Assembly (NCBI GenBank): GCA_023227965.1
Contig: JALOCA010000009.1
Span: forward strand, 1-64,000
Source: Lentimicrobiaceae bacterium
GTDB lineage: Bacteria > Bacteroidota > Bacteroidia > Bacteroidales > JALOCA01
Direction of reading: 5' to 3'
DNA length: 64,000 nt
Shown here in pieces: positions 41,609 to 50,609 of this stretch. The position numbers and the translations under genes were made by a program. The notes beneath the pieces were generated by a model. It saw only the letters and a program-made list of their open reading frames with translations, had not been told where the DNA came from and searched no databases. Positions within the stretch are counted from its first letter, which is position 1. Every line of letters begins with the position of its first letter.

Positions 41609-42601
41609 ATGAATGAAATTAATATCAAAGAATTAAACGAACGCATCCGCACAGAAAGTGCTTTTGTTGACCTGATAACGCTGGAAATGCACAGGGTAAT
41701 TATTGGTCAGAAACAAATGATAGAACGTCTGTTAATCGGGCTATTATCCAATGGACATATTTTACTCGAAGGGGTGCCGGGATTGGCAAAAACTTTAGCT
41801 ATTAAGTCCCTTGCACGTACTATTGAATTAAAATTCAGTAGGATACAGTTTACACCTGACCTTTTACCTGCAGACCTGGTGGGAACAATGATATACAGTC
41901 AGAAAAAAGAAGAATTCATGGTACGAAAAGGTCCAATTTTTGCAAATTTTATTCTTGCCGATGAAATAAACCGTTCACCAGCCAAGGTACAAAGTGCGTT
42001 GCTCGAAGCCATGCAGGAACGGCAGGTTACCATTGGAACACAAACATATCAACTGGAGGAGCCTTTTCTGGTGTTAGCCACACAAAATCCTATAGAACAG
42101 GAAGGAACATATCCGCTACCCGAAGCCCAGGTAGATCGTTTCATGCTGAAAGTGGTGATAGGTTATCCTTCACAGGAAGAAGAAAAACAGATTCTTCGTC
42201 AAAATATCACAAGCGAGCAACCTGTTACCCGGACAATAGTAAAACCGGAAGATATTTTACGGGCAAGAAATATTGTAAGAGAAGTGTATCTTGACGAAAA
42301 AATTGAAAACTATATCACAGACATTGTCTTTGCTACTCGTTACCCTACAAAATACCGGTTGCAGAAATTTGAAAATATGATAAATTATGGTGCTTCGCCA
42401 CGCGCCAGCATTAATCTGGCATTAGCCGCCAAAGCCTATGCATTTATTAAAAGAAGAGGGTATGTTATTCCTGAAGACATCCGTGCAATAGCCCACGACG
42501 TGTTGCGTCATCGAATTGGGCTGTCGTATGAAGCAGAAGCTGAAAATGTTACTACCGAAGAAATAATTAATGAAATCCTTAATTCGGTAGAGGTACCCTA
42601 A
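41609..42601 (+). CDS. moxR: MoxR-family AAA+ ATPase
   Basis: From ATG 41609 the product is 330 residues. Walker A is G55-V-P-G-L-A-K-T62, Walker B is ILADEINRSP and sensor 1 is LVLATQNP. The C-terminal lid follows. The N-terminus MNEINIKELNERI is normal for the family. MoxR ATPases act as chaperones that load cofactors or assemble complexes with partner von Willebrand factor A (VWA) proteins. Here DUF58 and two VWA proteins follow, the typical MoxR-Bat arrangement. The operon promoter is at 41559-41589. Gap to the DUF58 gene is 41 bases. Confidence 0.95.
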   Translation: MNEINIKELNERIRTESAFVDLITLEMHRVIIGQKQMIERLLIGLLSNGHILLEGVPGLAKTLAIKSLARTIELKFSRIQFTPDLLPADLVGTMIYSQKKEEFMVRKGPIFANFILADEINRSPAKVQSALLEAMQERQVTIGTQTYQLEEPFLVLATQNPIEQEGTYPLPEAQVDRFMLKVVIGYPSQEEEKQILRQNITSEQPVTRTIVKPEDILRARNIVREVYLDEKIENYITDIVFATRYPTKYRLQKFENMINYGASPRASINLALAAKAYAFIKRRGYVIPEDIRAIAHDVLRHRIGLSYEAEAENVTTEEIINEILNSVEVP

Positions 42602-42642
42602 GCAAACTAAATTTTCTTTTTCTGTTCGTTAATAAATAAGGT

Positions 42643-43518
42643 ATGGAAACTTCGGAAATACTGAAAAAAGTCCGGAAAATCGAAATTAAATCGAAAGGCT
42701 TGTCGAACCAGGTTTTTTCGGGACAATACCATAGTGTTTTCAAGGGAAGAGGAATGGCTTTCAGCGAAGTGCGCGAATATCAGTATGGCGATGACATCAG
42801 AAATATTGACTGGAACGTTACCGCACGTTTCAACCATCCCTATGTGAAAGTTTTTGAAGAAGAAAGGGAGCTTACCGTAATGTTGCTGATAGATGTAAGT
42901 GGCTCGAACGAATTTGGTACGCAAAAACAGTTAAAAGAAGAACTGATGACAGAAGTAGCTGCCGTTTTGGCTTTCTCTGCAATTCAAAACAACGATAAAG
43001 TAGGCGTAATTTTTTTTAGCGATCATATTGAAAAGTTTATCTCTCCTAAGAAAGGCTCAAGTCATATTTTACGAATTATCAGAGAACTTGTTGATTTTAA
43101 ACCCGAAAGTCAGCAGACAAAAATCTCCGAGGCGCTTCGTTTTTTGAGTAATGCCATTAAAAAAAGGTGTACAGCTTTCATAATTTCCGATTTTATTGAC
43201 AAAAATTTTGAAGAGGGGTTAAAAATAGCTTCCGGTAAGCACGATGTGGTAGCACTGCGGATAACCGATAAACGCGAAACCGTTTTGCCCGACATGGGCT
43301 TGGTTCAAATGTATGATAAAGAAACCGGCAAAACTCTTTGGGTTGATACTTCCTATAAGCCAACTTTAATGAAATATGTAAACTGGTGGTATGAAAATGA
43401 ACGTTTTTTAGCTAATATATTTTTAAAAAATGGTGTTGACTCTGTTAAACTGGAAACAGGAAAGGATTTTATCCAGCCCTTACTCAACCTTTTTAAGAAG
43501 AGAGAAGCAAGAATTTAG
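42643..43518 (+). CDS. DUF58-domain protein of the bat operon
   Basis: The 291-residue protein has the DUF58 signature: FSEVREYQYGDDIRNIDWN, then FEEERELTVMLLIDVSGSNEFG, a VWA-like fold with a MIDAS D-x-S-x-S. It follows moxR and precedes a membrane protein and batA. In this operon type the DUF58 protein is the first VWA-like partner of MoxR. It has no signal peptide and is predicted cytosolic or peripheral to the membrane. Function is not known in detail. Confidence 0.92.
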   Translation: METSEILKKVRKIEIKSKGLSNQVFSGQYHSVFKGRGMAFSEVREYQYGDDIRNIDWNVTARFNHPYVKVFEEERELTVMLLIDVSGSNEFGTQKQLKEELMTEVAAVLAFSAIQNNDKVGVIFFSDHIEKFISPKKGSSHILRIIRELVDFKPESQQTKISEALRFLSNAIKKRCTAFIISDFIDKNFEEGLKIASGKHDVVALRITDKRETVLPDMGLVQMYDKETGKTLWVDTSYKPTLMKYVNWWYENERFLANIFLKNGVDSVKLETGKDFIQPLLNLFKKREARI

Positions 43519-43553
43519 TTTTTTTACATTTAACTATTAAAAGAAACAAATAG

Positions 43554-44570
43554 ATGTATACTGTAAAACAATTCAGTAAAAATATTAAATACATATTTTT
43601 ATTTTCTTGTTTATTATTTTCATTTTCACTTTCTGCTCAGGAAATCAAAGCGGAAGTAAAGCTCGATACCAACCAGATTGTGATAGGCGATCAGGTTACA
43701 ATTAATTTATCCTTGCGTTTACCCAAATCATACCCGTTTCGTTGGACTGCATTACCTGATACACTTGCCGGCAAAATTGAAATAGTGAGCAAATCAGCCA
43801 TTGACACAATCGTATCGGCTGATAGTAAAAATATTACACTTAACCAACACCTTACAATAACTGCTTTTGATTCGGGATATTATGCTATACCTCCCTTTAG
43901 CTTCGCTTATCATAAACCAGGGGACACCACCACGTTGTTTGCTGAAACAGAAGCTCTTTTGCTAAATGTTACCACTGTAGCTGTTGATACTACAAAAGCC
44001 ATCAAGGACATAAAACCATTAATGGGTGTTCCCATTACTTTTGGAGAAATACTTCCCTGGCTGGGTGGGGCATTGGCGCTGGCAGGCATCATCGCATTTA
44101 TTGTTTATTATTTTAAAAGGAGAAGAAAAGCATTGCCATTGTTTAATTTTCCTGTAAAACCGCCTTTGCCTCCACACGAAAAAGCACTTATTGCCCTGGA
44201 AGAGTTAAAAAACAAAAAACTCTGGCAAACTGGTTTTGTAAAAGACTATCATACTGCCGTTACAGATATTATCAGACAATACATTGAAGAAAGATTTTTT
44301 ATTAATGCAGTGGAAATGACATCGGATGAAATATTGTGGGCGGTTAAAGGAAATAACTTCCCGATGGAAATAGCAGATAAGTTGAGAGAAATACTTGTGA
44401 TAGCTGATCTCGTAAAATTTGCCAAAGAAATGCCTCTTTCACTACATAATGAGCAAAGTATGGCTTATGCTTTTGATTTTGTGAGAGCCACCCTCCCTGC
44501 AACTGAAACACAGGAAACAACGAAAGAAAAATCTTTAGAAATTATTTCTCAACCACCTAAGCTTGTTTAG
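43554..44570 (+). CDS. Membrane protein of the bat operon, BatD/DUF4381-like
   Basis: The 338-residue protein has a signal peptide (ending SLSAQ near residue 28). An Ig/beta-sandwich-like extracytoplasmic region follows (AEVKLDTNQIVIGDQVTIN). One transmembrane helix (ILPWLGGALALAGIIAFIVYY, residues ~163-185) and a cytosolic tail come next, with a helical region (DYHTAVTDIIRQYIEERF, EMTSDEILWAVKG). This is the layout of the unnamed membrane protein between DUF58 and batA in many Bacteroidetes operons. Two bases separate it from batA, so it is coupled. It may bridge the cytosolic MoxR and the membrane VWA proteins. Confidence 0.8.
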   Translation: MYTVKQFSKNIKYIFLFSCLLFSFSLSAQEIKAEVKLDTNQIVIGDQVTINLSLRLPKSYPFRWTALPDTLAGKIEIVSKSAIDTIVSADSKNITLNQHLTITAFDSGYYAIPPFSFAYHKPGDTTTLFAETEALLLNVTTVAVDTTKAIKDIKPLMGVPITFGEILPWLGGALALAGIIAFIVYYFKRRRKALPLFNFPVKPPLPPHEKALIALEELKNKKLWQTGFVKDYHTAVTDIIRQYIEERFFINAVEMTSDEILWAVKGNNFPMEIADKLREILVIADLVKFAKEMPLSLHNEQSMAYAFDFVRATLPATETQETTKEKSLEIISQPPKLV

Positions 44571-44572
44571 TT

Positions 44573-45568
44573 ATGTTCAGCCATTTGTATTTTGTACAAC
44601 CTTATTTTTTGCTGTTGTTGCTGGCTGTTCCCGTATGGATAGTATGGCATAAACTAAAAAAACCAAATTTACATGCCCATATTCAGGTTTCCACGTTACA
44701 GCCGTTTGCAAATATTACATCGGGATACCGGCAGCGTTTTTTTTCATATTTTTGGATATTGCGGATGCTGGCTTTTGTATTACTTGTGATAGCCTTAGCC
44801 CGGCCTCAGTCAAGTCTTTCGCGGCAGGATATTTCTGTTGAAGGAATTGATATTATGCTGGCTACCGACATTTCGGGCAGCATGCTTGCCGAAGATTTCA
44901 AACCTAACCGGTTGGAAGCAGCTCAGAAAGTTGCAATTGATTTTATTAAGGGACGACCTAACGACCGTATCGGTTTGGTTGTTTTCAGTGGCGAAAGTTT
45001 TACTCAATGCCCCCTAACCACTGACCATTCTATACTTATTAATCTTTTTAAGGATATCAAAAGTGGTATGATAGACGATGGAACTGCCCTTGGCGATGGG
45101 TTGGCAACGGCGGTGGACAGGCTCAGAAACAGCAAAGCCATCAGCAAAGTCATCATTTTGCTCACCGACGGTGTAAACAATATGGGTTCTCTCGACCCTA
45201 TTTCGGCTGCCGAGATTGCCAAATTGTATGGAATCCGTATTTATACAATAGGCGTGGGAACCTATGGAACAGCTCCTTATCCCGTGCAAACTCCTTTCGG
45301 AATTCAATATCAGGAAATGGAAGTTCAGATTGATGAACCCTTGCTGAAACAGGTAGCCCAAATGACTAACGGAGGTTATTTCAGGGCGATAAATGAACAT
45401 AAACTCGTGAAAATTTATCAAAAAATTGATAAATTAGAAAAATCAAAAATTGATGTTACCGAATTCAGGAAAAAAAAGGAGGAATTTTTACCTTTTGCCC
45501 TCATCGCATTGATTTTGCTTGTCATTGAAATGGGATTGCGTTATACAGTTTTCAGAGTTTTACCCTAA
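44573..45568 (+). CDS. batA: Aerotolerance-type VWA protein BatA
   Basis: The 331-residue protein has two N-terminal helices (residues ~10-27 and ~58-76), a VWA domain with MIDAS D99-I-S101-G-S103 and SMLAEDFKPNRLEAA, TDGVNNMG with the second MIDAS site, and a C-terminal helix at ~310-328. Its VWA domain is predicted periplasmic. BatA is part of the bat operon first linked to aerotolerance in Bacteroides fragilis; the molecular role is unclear. It is followed by batB after 18 bases. Confidence 0.93.
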   Translation: MFSHLYFVQPYFLLLLLAVPVWIVWHKLKKPNLHAHIQVSTLQPFANITSGYRQRFFSYFWILRMLAFVLLVIALARPQSSLSRQDISVEGIDIMLATDISGSMLAEDFKPNRLEAAQKVAIDFIKGRPNDRIGLVVFSGESFTQCPLTTDHSILINLFKDIKSGMIDDGTALGDGLATAVDRLRNSKAISKVIILLTDGVNNMGSLDPISAAEIAKLYGIRIYTIGVGTYGTAPYPVQTPFGIQYQEMEVQIDEPLLKQVAQMTNGGYFRAINEHKLVKIYQKIDKLEKSKIDVTEFRKKKEEFLPFALIALILLVIEMGLRYTVFRVLP

Positions 45569-45586
45569 TTAAATACCAGCCTTATT

Positions 45587-46624
45587 ATGTTTCGATTTGC
45601 TCATCCATTATTTTTTTACGGTTTTTTACTTGTTCCATTACTTGTGCTGGCGTTTGTGTGGATGCAGAAACAAAAAAAAGATGCTCTTGCAAAATATGGA
45701 GATGCAACTGTAATTCATCAGCTTATGCCCTATGTTTCGCGACAGCGAAGCATTATCAAATTTATTCTTCTCATTTCTGCCTGCATTTTTATTATTATTG
45801 GGCTTGCCGATCCACAAATCGGGTCCAAAATTGAAAAGATAAAACGCAAAGGTATTGACATTGTCATTGCACTTGATGTGTCGAACAGCATGTTAGCAGA
45901 AGATATCAAACCTAATCGTCTTGCCAAGGCAAAACAATCCATTTCAAAACTTATTGATAACCTCGAAAGCGACCGCATCGGGATTATTGTTTTTGCCGGA
46001 AAAGCCTATGTGCAGTTACCTATTACAAACGATTATGGAGCCGCAAAACTTTTTCTGTCGAATATCAGTACCGAAATGGTTCCTACGCAGGGAACGGCTA
46101 TAGGCGAAGCCATCAATATGGCATCGCAGTCTTTTAATAACTCTAAGGCTACTCGCGTAGTCATTGTAATTTCTGATGGTGAAAATCACGAAGATGATGC
46201 GATTGCTGCTGCCAAAGAAGCTGAGAAACAAGGCATATTTGTTTATACCATCGGGATGGGGCTCCCCGAAGGTGCACCCATACCCGTTTTTGATGATAAC
46301 GGATTCCAGGTGGATTATAAAAAAGACATGGATGGCAGTACCGTGATTAGCAGGCTGAATGAAGATTTGCTACGCGAAGTTGCCCACACGGCTAAAGGAG
46401 CATATGTAAGGGCAAATAATATGGAAGCCGGTTTGGATAAAATATTTGAAAGTTTCACACGACTTGAGAAAAAAGAATATCAAAGCCGTTTGTTTTCCGA
46501 TTATGAAGACCGTTTTCAGTATTTTCTGCTGATTGCTGTTGTTTTAATTTGTATAGAAATTATCCTTGCCGAACGTAAACCTAAATGGGCTGGTAAAATA
46601 AATCTGTTTGGCAAAAAAGAATAA
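45587..46624 (+). CDS. batB: Aerotolerance-type VWA protein BatB
   Basis: The 345-residue protein mirrors BatA. It has helices at ~8-25 and ~57-75, a VWA MIDAS D97-V-S99-N-S101 with SMLAEDIKPNRLAKA, SDGENHEDDA as the second metal-site segment, and a final helix (FQYFLLIAVVLICIEIILA). BatA and BatB share the DxSxS and ...SMLAED[FI]KPNRL sequence and likely arose by duplication. They probably form a membrane complex. batC follows 52 bases on. Confidence 0.93.
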   Translation: MFRFAHPLFFYGFLLVPLLVLAFVWMQKQKKDALAKYGDATVIHQLMPYVSRQRSIIKFILLISACIFIIIGLADPQIGSKIEKIKRKGIDIVIALDVSNSMLAEDIKPNRLAKAKQSISKLIDNLESDRIGIIVFAGKAYVQLPITNDYGAAKLFLSNISTEMVPTQGTAIGEAINMASQSFNNSKATRVVIVISDGENHEDDAIAAAKEAEKQGIFVYTIGMGLPEGAPIPVFDDNGFQVDYKKDMDGSTVISRLNEDLLREVAHTAKGAYVRANNMEAGLDKIFESFTRLEKKEYQSRLFSDYEDRFQYFLLIAVVLICIEIILAERKPKWAGKINLFGKKE

Positions 46625-46676
46625 CTTTGTGTAGTTTATGTTTGAAAAATTATATATATCATTTACAGGTATTAAG

Positions 46677-47354
46677 ATGAAAAGGCAAAATAAATACCGG
46701 TTTTTAGTCCTGCCATTACTCTTCATTCCGTTATTGCTTTCTGCACAAAGTGAAACCCATTTGCTTCGGCAGGGCAATAAGTTGTATGAACAAAAAAAAT
46801 ATAAAGATGCGGAAATAAACTACCGCAAAGCCGGCAGCAAAAGTAAAAATCCTTTTCGGGCAAATTATAACCTGGGAAACAGCATGTACAAACAAAATAA
46901 TTACAACGAGGCCGCCTCAGTATATCGTGAATTACTAACCCGTAAAAGCGATAAAAAAAATCTGGCAAAAGCCTACCACAATCTTGGGAATTCATTGCTG
47001 CAGGATAAAAAATACGAAGAGAGTATCAAATCCTATAAGAATGCACTCAGAATTAATCCTAAAGACAACGATACCAAATATAATCTCGAATTTGCCAAAC
47101 GAAAACTGCTGCAAAAACAACAGCAACAAAAGCAAAAAAATAATAATAAACAAGATAAAAAACAGAACGATCCCAAGCAGGATAAACAGCAGCCGCAGCC
47201 GCAACAGCAAAAACAACAGCAACAAAAACAAATTTCGAAGGAAGATGCCGAACGTATGCTTCAAGCATTAAAAAATGATGAAAAGAATACTCTGGAAAAA
47301 CTTAAAAAACAAAATGCCAAAAAAGTAAAGGTGGCTGTTGAAAAAGATTGGTAA
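46677..47354 (+). CDS. batC: TPR protein BatC
   Basis: From ATG 46677 the product is 225 residues. A signal peptide ends at LLLSAQSE. Two to three TPR units follow (LLRQGNKLYEQKKYKDAEINYRKA, AYHNLGNSLLQDKKYEESIKSYKNAL; each is about one repeat). Then comes a strongly biased Gln/Lys/Asn tract of ~50 residues (KQQQQKQKNNNKQDKK and onward), and the C-terminus EDAERMLQALKNDEKN. The upstream longer frame adds an atypical 13 residues with no signal start. TPRs suggest a scaffold for the Bat complex in the periplasm. The low-complexity tract is unusually long; its reading-frame shadows should be ignored. Confidence 0.88.
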   Translation: MKRQNKYRFLVLPLLFIPLLLSAQSETHLLRQGNKLYEQKKYKDAEINYRKAGSKSKNPFRANYNLGNSMYKQNNYNEAASVYRELLTRKSDKKNLAKAYHNLGNSLLQDKKYEESIKSYKNALRINPKDNDTKYNLEFAKRKLLQKQQQQKQKNNNKQDKKQNDPKQDKQQPQPQQQKQQQQKQISKEDAERMLQALKNDEKNTLEKLKKQNAKKVKVAVEKDW

Positions 47355-47371
47355 TTTAAAAAATACACAAA

Positions 47372-49225
47372 ATGAAGCAAGTAGCTTTTTTGTTTTTTTT
47401 ACTTTGTTTTTTTGCCGGAAATGTTTTTTCCGAGGATGTAAAATTCACAGCTACAACAAACGGTAATGTGGCTGTTGGCGAGCAATTTGTGCTTGTGTAT
47501 TCGGTGAATGCCGAAGCCAATCGGTTTACGGGTCCTTCTATCAAAAACTTCGACGTTCTTGCGGGACCAAACCAGTCATCAAGTTCGAGTATACAGATTA
47601 TCAATGGAAGTGTAACACAAACGGTTAGTTTACGTTACACTTACTATTTGATGGCTAACAGCGAAGGAACTTTTACCATCCCCCCGGCAAGTGTGTTTGT
47701 AAACGGGAAAAAATATTCTTCAAATACAGTTACAATTCGGGTAAGTAAGGAAAGTTCAAATGCTAACAGCCGTACCCCAAACCGTCAGAATTATCGGCAA
47801 CAGCAGAATGATTTCAGTGATGAAGTTAAGGGACAGTCGGTTTTTTTGAAAGCCAATGTAAATAAATTTAACCCTATGCAGGGTGAACAAGTTTTGGTAA
47901 CCTACAAAATATATTTTAAAGGAGTTCAGATATCTCAATTTGCAATAAACAAATTAGCTACATATTCAGGTTTCTGGGCACAGGAACTCACAAAAGAAAA
48001 CACAAAACCAAAGCTTTATACTGAAATTGTTGATGGCGAAAGATATAATGTAGCCGAGATACGAAAAGTGGCATTATATCCTCAAAAAACAGGCAAGTTA
48101 ACCATTGCTCCACTTGAAGTGGAAACATTATGCCAAATGCTTTCAAAAAACCGCAGGCGTTCCAATGACCCTTTCTTTGATGATTTTTTCAGCGACTTTT
48201 TTGGTCCTACAGTGCAGAATGTTAAGAAAACGCTTAAGTCAAATAGCCTTTCAATTGATGTGAAACCTTTGCCTTCCGAAGGCAAACTTTCAGGGTTTTC
48301 CGGAGCAGTGGGCAATTTTGTAATGAAATCGGAAATTGACCGTACTTCGCTCAAGGCTAACGAATCGGTAACTCTTAAAATAAGCATTTCGGGGAGTGGC
48401 AATCTTAAACTGATTGATAAAGTTGATGTACAGCTTCCTCCTGATTTTGAAACCTACGACCCGAAAATTACTGACCGTATCAACACAAGTGAATCTGGAA
48501 TTTCAGGCACACGAACTTTTGAGTACCTTATGGTTCCGCGCAATGCCGGAAAATATACTATTAAGCCTGTGTTTTTTAGCTATTTCGATCTTAATAAGCA
48601 GAAATACATCACACTGACTTCTCCGGAATTTGTAATTGATGTGGCTAAGGGCGATGGAAAGCAGGCTTCGGTAACATATTCCTCGCAGGAAGAGGTAAAA
48701 GTTTTGACAAATGACATCCGTTTTATTAAAAGCCAGCACTTTGTATTGCAACCCATCAACAGTTTCTTTTTTGGCTCGGGTTTGTTTTATCTACTTTGGC
48801 TGCTTCCTTTTGTATTGCTGGGAATATTTATTTTTGTAAGAAGAAACAGCATTAAAAAACGCAGCGACCTGGTAAAAATGAAACACCACCTTGCGAATAA
48901 AATTGCTGTACAACGTCTGAAAACAGCGCAACAATTTCTGGAAGCCCGCAAATCGGATGATTTTTACGAAGAAATATCCAAGGCTCTCTGGGGTTACCTG
49001 GGAAATAAATTCAATATTTCCCTTGCAGAGTTGTCGCTTGATAATGTAAAAATAAAGCTTTTGCAACATAATATTAGCGAGCCGATTATTTCTGGGTTTA
49101 TGAATACACTGGATGACTGTGAATTTGTCCGTTTTGCACCAGGAGAGCCTTTTGAAAATATGGAATCAGTATACCAAAAGGCAAAAAATGTGATAATCAA
49201 TATTGAAAAAGAACTTAAAACATAA
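47372..49225 (+). CDS. batD: BatD family protein
   Basis: The 617-residue protein has a signal peptide (ending FAGNVFSEDV) and a long periplasmic part of beta-sandwich repeats (FTATTNGNVAVGEQFVLVYSV, GQSVFLKANVNKFNPMQGEQVLV, SGNLKLIDKVDVQLPPDFE). A single membrane helix (FFFGSGLFYLLWLLPFVLLGIFIFV, residues ~470-494) follows, then a cytosolic helical tail. This is the BatD layout. BatC and BatE flank it with gaps of 17 and 6 bases. It probably anchors a multi-protein complex with BatA and BatB. Confidence 0.92.
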   Translation: MKQVAFLFFLLCFFAGNVFSEDVKFTATTNGNVAVGEQFVLVYSVNAEANRFTGPSIKNFDVLAGPNQSSSSSIQIINGSVTQTVSLRYTYYLMANSEGTFTIPPASVFVNGKKYSSNTVTIRVSKESSNANSRTPNRQNYRQQQNDFSDEVKGQSVFLKANVNKFNPMQGEQVLVTYKIYFKGVQISQFAINKLATYSGFWAQELTKENTKPKLYTEIVDGERYNVAEIRKVALYPQKTGKLTIAPLEVETLCQMLSKNRRRSNDPFFDDFFSDFFGPTVQNVKKTLKSNSLSIDVKPLPSEGKLSGFSGAVGNFVMKSEIDRTSLKANESVTLKISISGSGNLKLIDKVDVQLPPDFETYDPKITDRINTSESGISGTRTFEYLMVPRNAGKYTIKPVFFSYFDLNKQKYITLTSPEFVIDVAKGDGKQASVTYSSQEEVKVLTNDIRFIKSQHFVLQPINSFFFGSGLFYLLWLLPFVLLGIFIFVRRNSIKKRSDLVKMKHHLANKIAVQRLKTAQQFLEARKSDDFYEEISKALWGYLGNKFNISLAELSLDNVKIKLLQHNISEPIISGFMNTLDDCEFVRFAPGEPFENMESVYQKAKNVIINIEKELKT

Positions 49226-49231
49226 TTGGTT

Positions 49232-50002
49232 ATGATAAATTGTATCAGAATAAAATATGTATTTATAACTGTGTTAATGCTTTTTGCAGTACATGGTTTT
49301 TCAGGGGATTATCAGCAACTCATAAAGCAGGCAAATAAAGATTATTCTGCCGGTGAATATAACAAAGCAATTTCAGGTTACGAGAAAGTGATAAGCCAGG
49401 GCTACACCGCTGCTGAACTGTATTACAATTTGGGGAATGCGTATTTTAAAATAAACGATTATCCTTCTGCCATACTTTTTTATGAAAAAGCCTGTAAGCT
49501 TAAACCTAACGATGATTACATAGAAACAAACCTAAAAATTGCCAACAGTAAAATAATTGATAAAATTGAACCGATTCCCCACTTGTTTTACAAACGATGG
49601 TGGTTATCGGCACAAAACCGCTTTACGCTCAACGGTTGGGCGGTTTGTATCATTATTACGAGCGTTTTATTTTGCCTGTTTGCAGGCATTTATCTGGTTT
49701 CTGCAAAGCTTATTTTTCGTAAAACAGCATTTTGGAGCGCAATCCTGCTGCTTTTTGTAACATTATTATCGTTTACGCTTGCGTTTCAACGATACAATTC
49801 CATTCGTAACCAGCAGGAAGGAATAGTGTTTTCGCCGACGATTACGGTAAAAAGTTCGCCCGATGCAAACAGCACCGACGTATTTGTAATTCATGAAGGC
49901 ACTAAGGTAGTCATAACCGACCGGCTCGACAGTTGGGTAGAAATAAAAATTGCCAACGGAAATGTGGGTTGGATACAAAAAGAGCTTCTGAAAACCATTT
50001 AA
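49232..50002 (+). CDS. batE: TPR/SH3-domain protein BatE
   Basis: From ATG 49232 the product is 256 residues. It has a signal peptide, TPR units (IKQANKDYSAGEYNKAISGYEK and YNLGNAYFKINDYPSAILFYEKA), two membrane helices (~130-190), and a C-terminal bacterial SH3-like domain (FSPTITVKSSPDANSTDVFVI and WVEIKIANGNVGWIQKELL). The TTG frame start six bases earlier is less likely. It is the last bat gene; a short AT repeat (50022-50071) separates it from the phosphoesterase gene. Confidence 0.9.
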   Translation: MINCIRIKYVFITVLMLFAVHGFSGDYQQLIKQANKDYSAGEYNKAISGYEKVISQGYTAAELYYNLGNAYFKINDYPSAILFYEKACKLKPNDDYIETNLKIANSKIIDKIEPIPHLFYKRWWLSAQNRFTLNGWAVCIIITSVLFCLFAGIYLVSAKLIFRKTAFWSAILLLFVTLLSFTLAFQRYNSIRNQQEGIVFSPTITVKSSPDANSTDVFVIHEGTKVVITDRLDSWVEIKIANGNVGWIQKELLKTI

Positions 50003-50021
50003 ATATGCCCAAACCAATTCA

Positions 50022-50071
50022 CTAATTCGTAATTCGTAATTTGTAATTCGTAATTTGTAATTTATAATTTG
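50022..50071. repeat. Short AATTYGTAATT-type microsatellite
   Basis: Between batE and the phosphoesterase gene about five tandem copies of AATTCGTA/AATTTGTA lie in ~50 bp. Similar runs are common between genes in AT-rich genomes. The downstream start at 50074 follows directly, so the repeat would be its leader. Confidence 0.75.
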
Positions 50072-50073
50072 TT

Positions 50074-50565
50074 ATGCCCTTAATCGGATTGCTTTCTGAT
50101 ACACATGCTTACCTGAACCCCCAACTGATTCCTTTTTTCGAAAAATGCGATCAGATTTGGCATGCCGGCGACTGGGGCAGCATGGAAGTGGTGAATGCCC
50201 TGCAAGCGGAAAAACCGGTTAATGCAGTGTATGGCAATATTGACGGGTACGATATCCGGAAAGTTTTCCCAAGGCACAATGTGTTTTTTTGTGAAGAAGT
50301 GAAAATATTATTGATACATGCCGGAGGCTACCCCGGGAAATATTCTTATGAAACGCAAAGTCTGATTGAACGTAACCAACCTCAGCTTTTTATCTGCGGA
50401 CATTCCCATATATTGAAAGTAATTAATGATTCACAAAATTATTTGTTGCATATTAATCCTGGTGCTGCTGGCAAATTCGGTTTCCATACCGTAAGCACAG
50501 CCGTACGTTTTGCAATTGACGGAAATCGCATTCACAGTCTTGAGATACTTGAAATGAAAAAATAA
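50074..50565 (+). CDS. YfcE/MJ0936-like metallophosphodiesterase
   Basis: The 163-residue cytosolic protein has the calcineurin-like motifs in the compact YfcE/MJ0936 layout: LLSDTHAY (D8-x-H10), HAGDWGS, VYGNIDGY, LLIHAGGYP and FICGHSHI, ending with HINPGAAG. The usual N-H-D is N-I-D, as in this subfamily. It would cleave phosphodiesters with Mn or Ni/Fe; the natural substrate is unknown. It follows batE by 71 bases and may be on the same transcript. Confidence 0.93.
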   Translation: MPLIGLLSDTHAYLNPQLIPFFEKCDQIWHAGDWGSMEVVNALQAEKPVNAVYGNIDGYDIRKVFPRHNVFFCEEVKILLIHAGGYPGKYSYETQSLIERNQPQLFICGHSHILKVINDSQNYLLHINPGAAGKFGFHTVSTAVRFAIDGNRIHSLEILEMKK

Positions 50566-50609
50566 CAGCGGGAAGGGAAGGGGAGGTGCCTTCTGCAAAA
50601 TGCGGGTTT

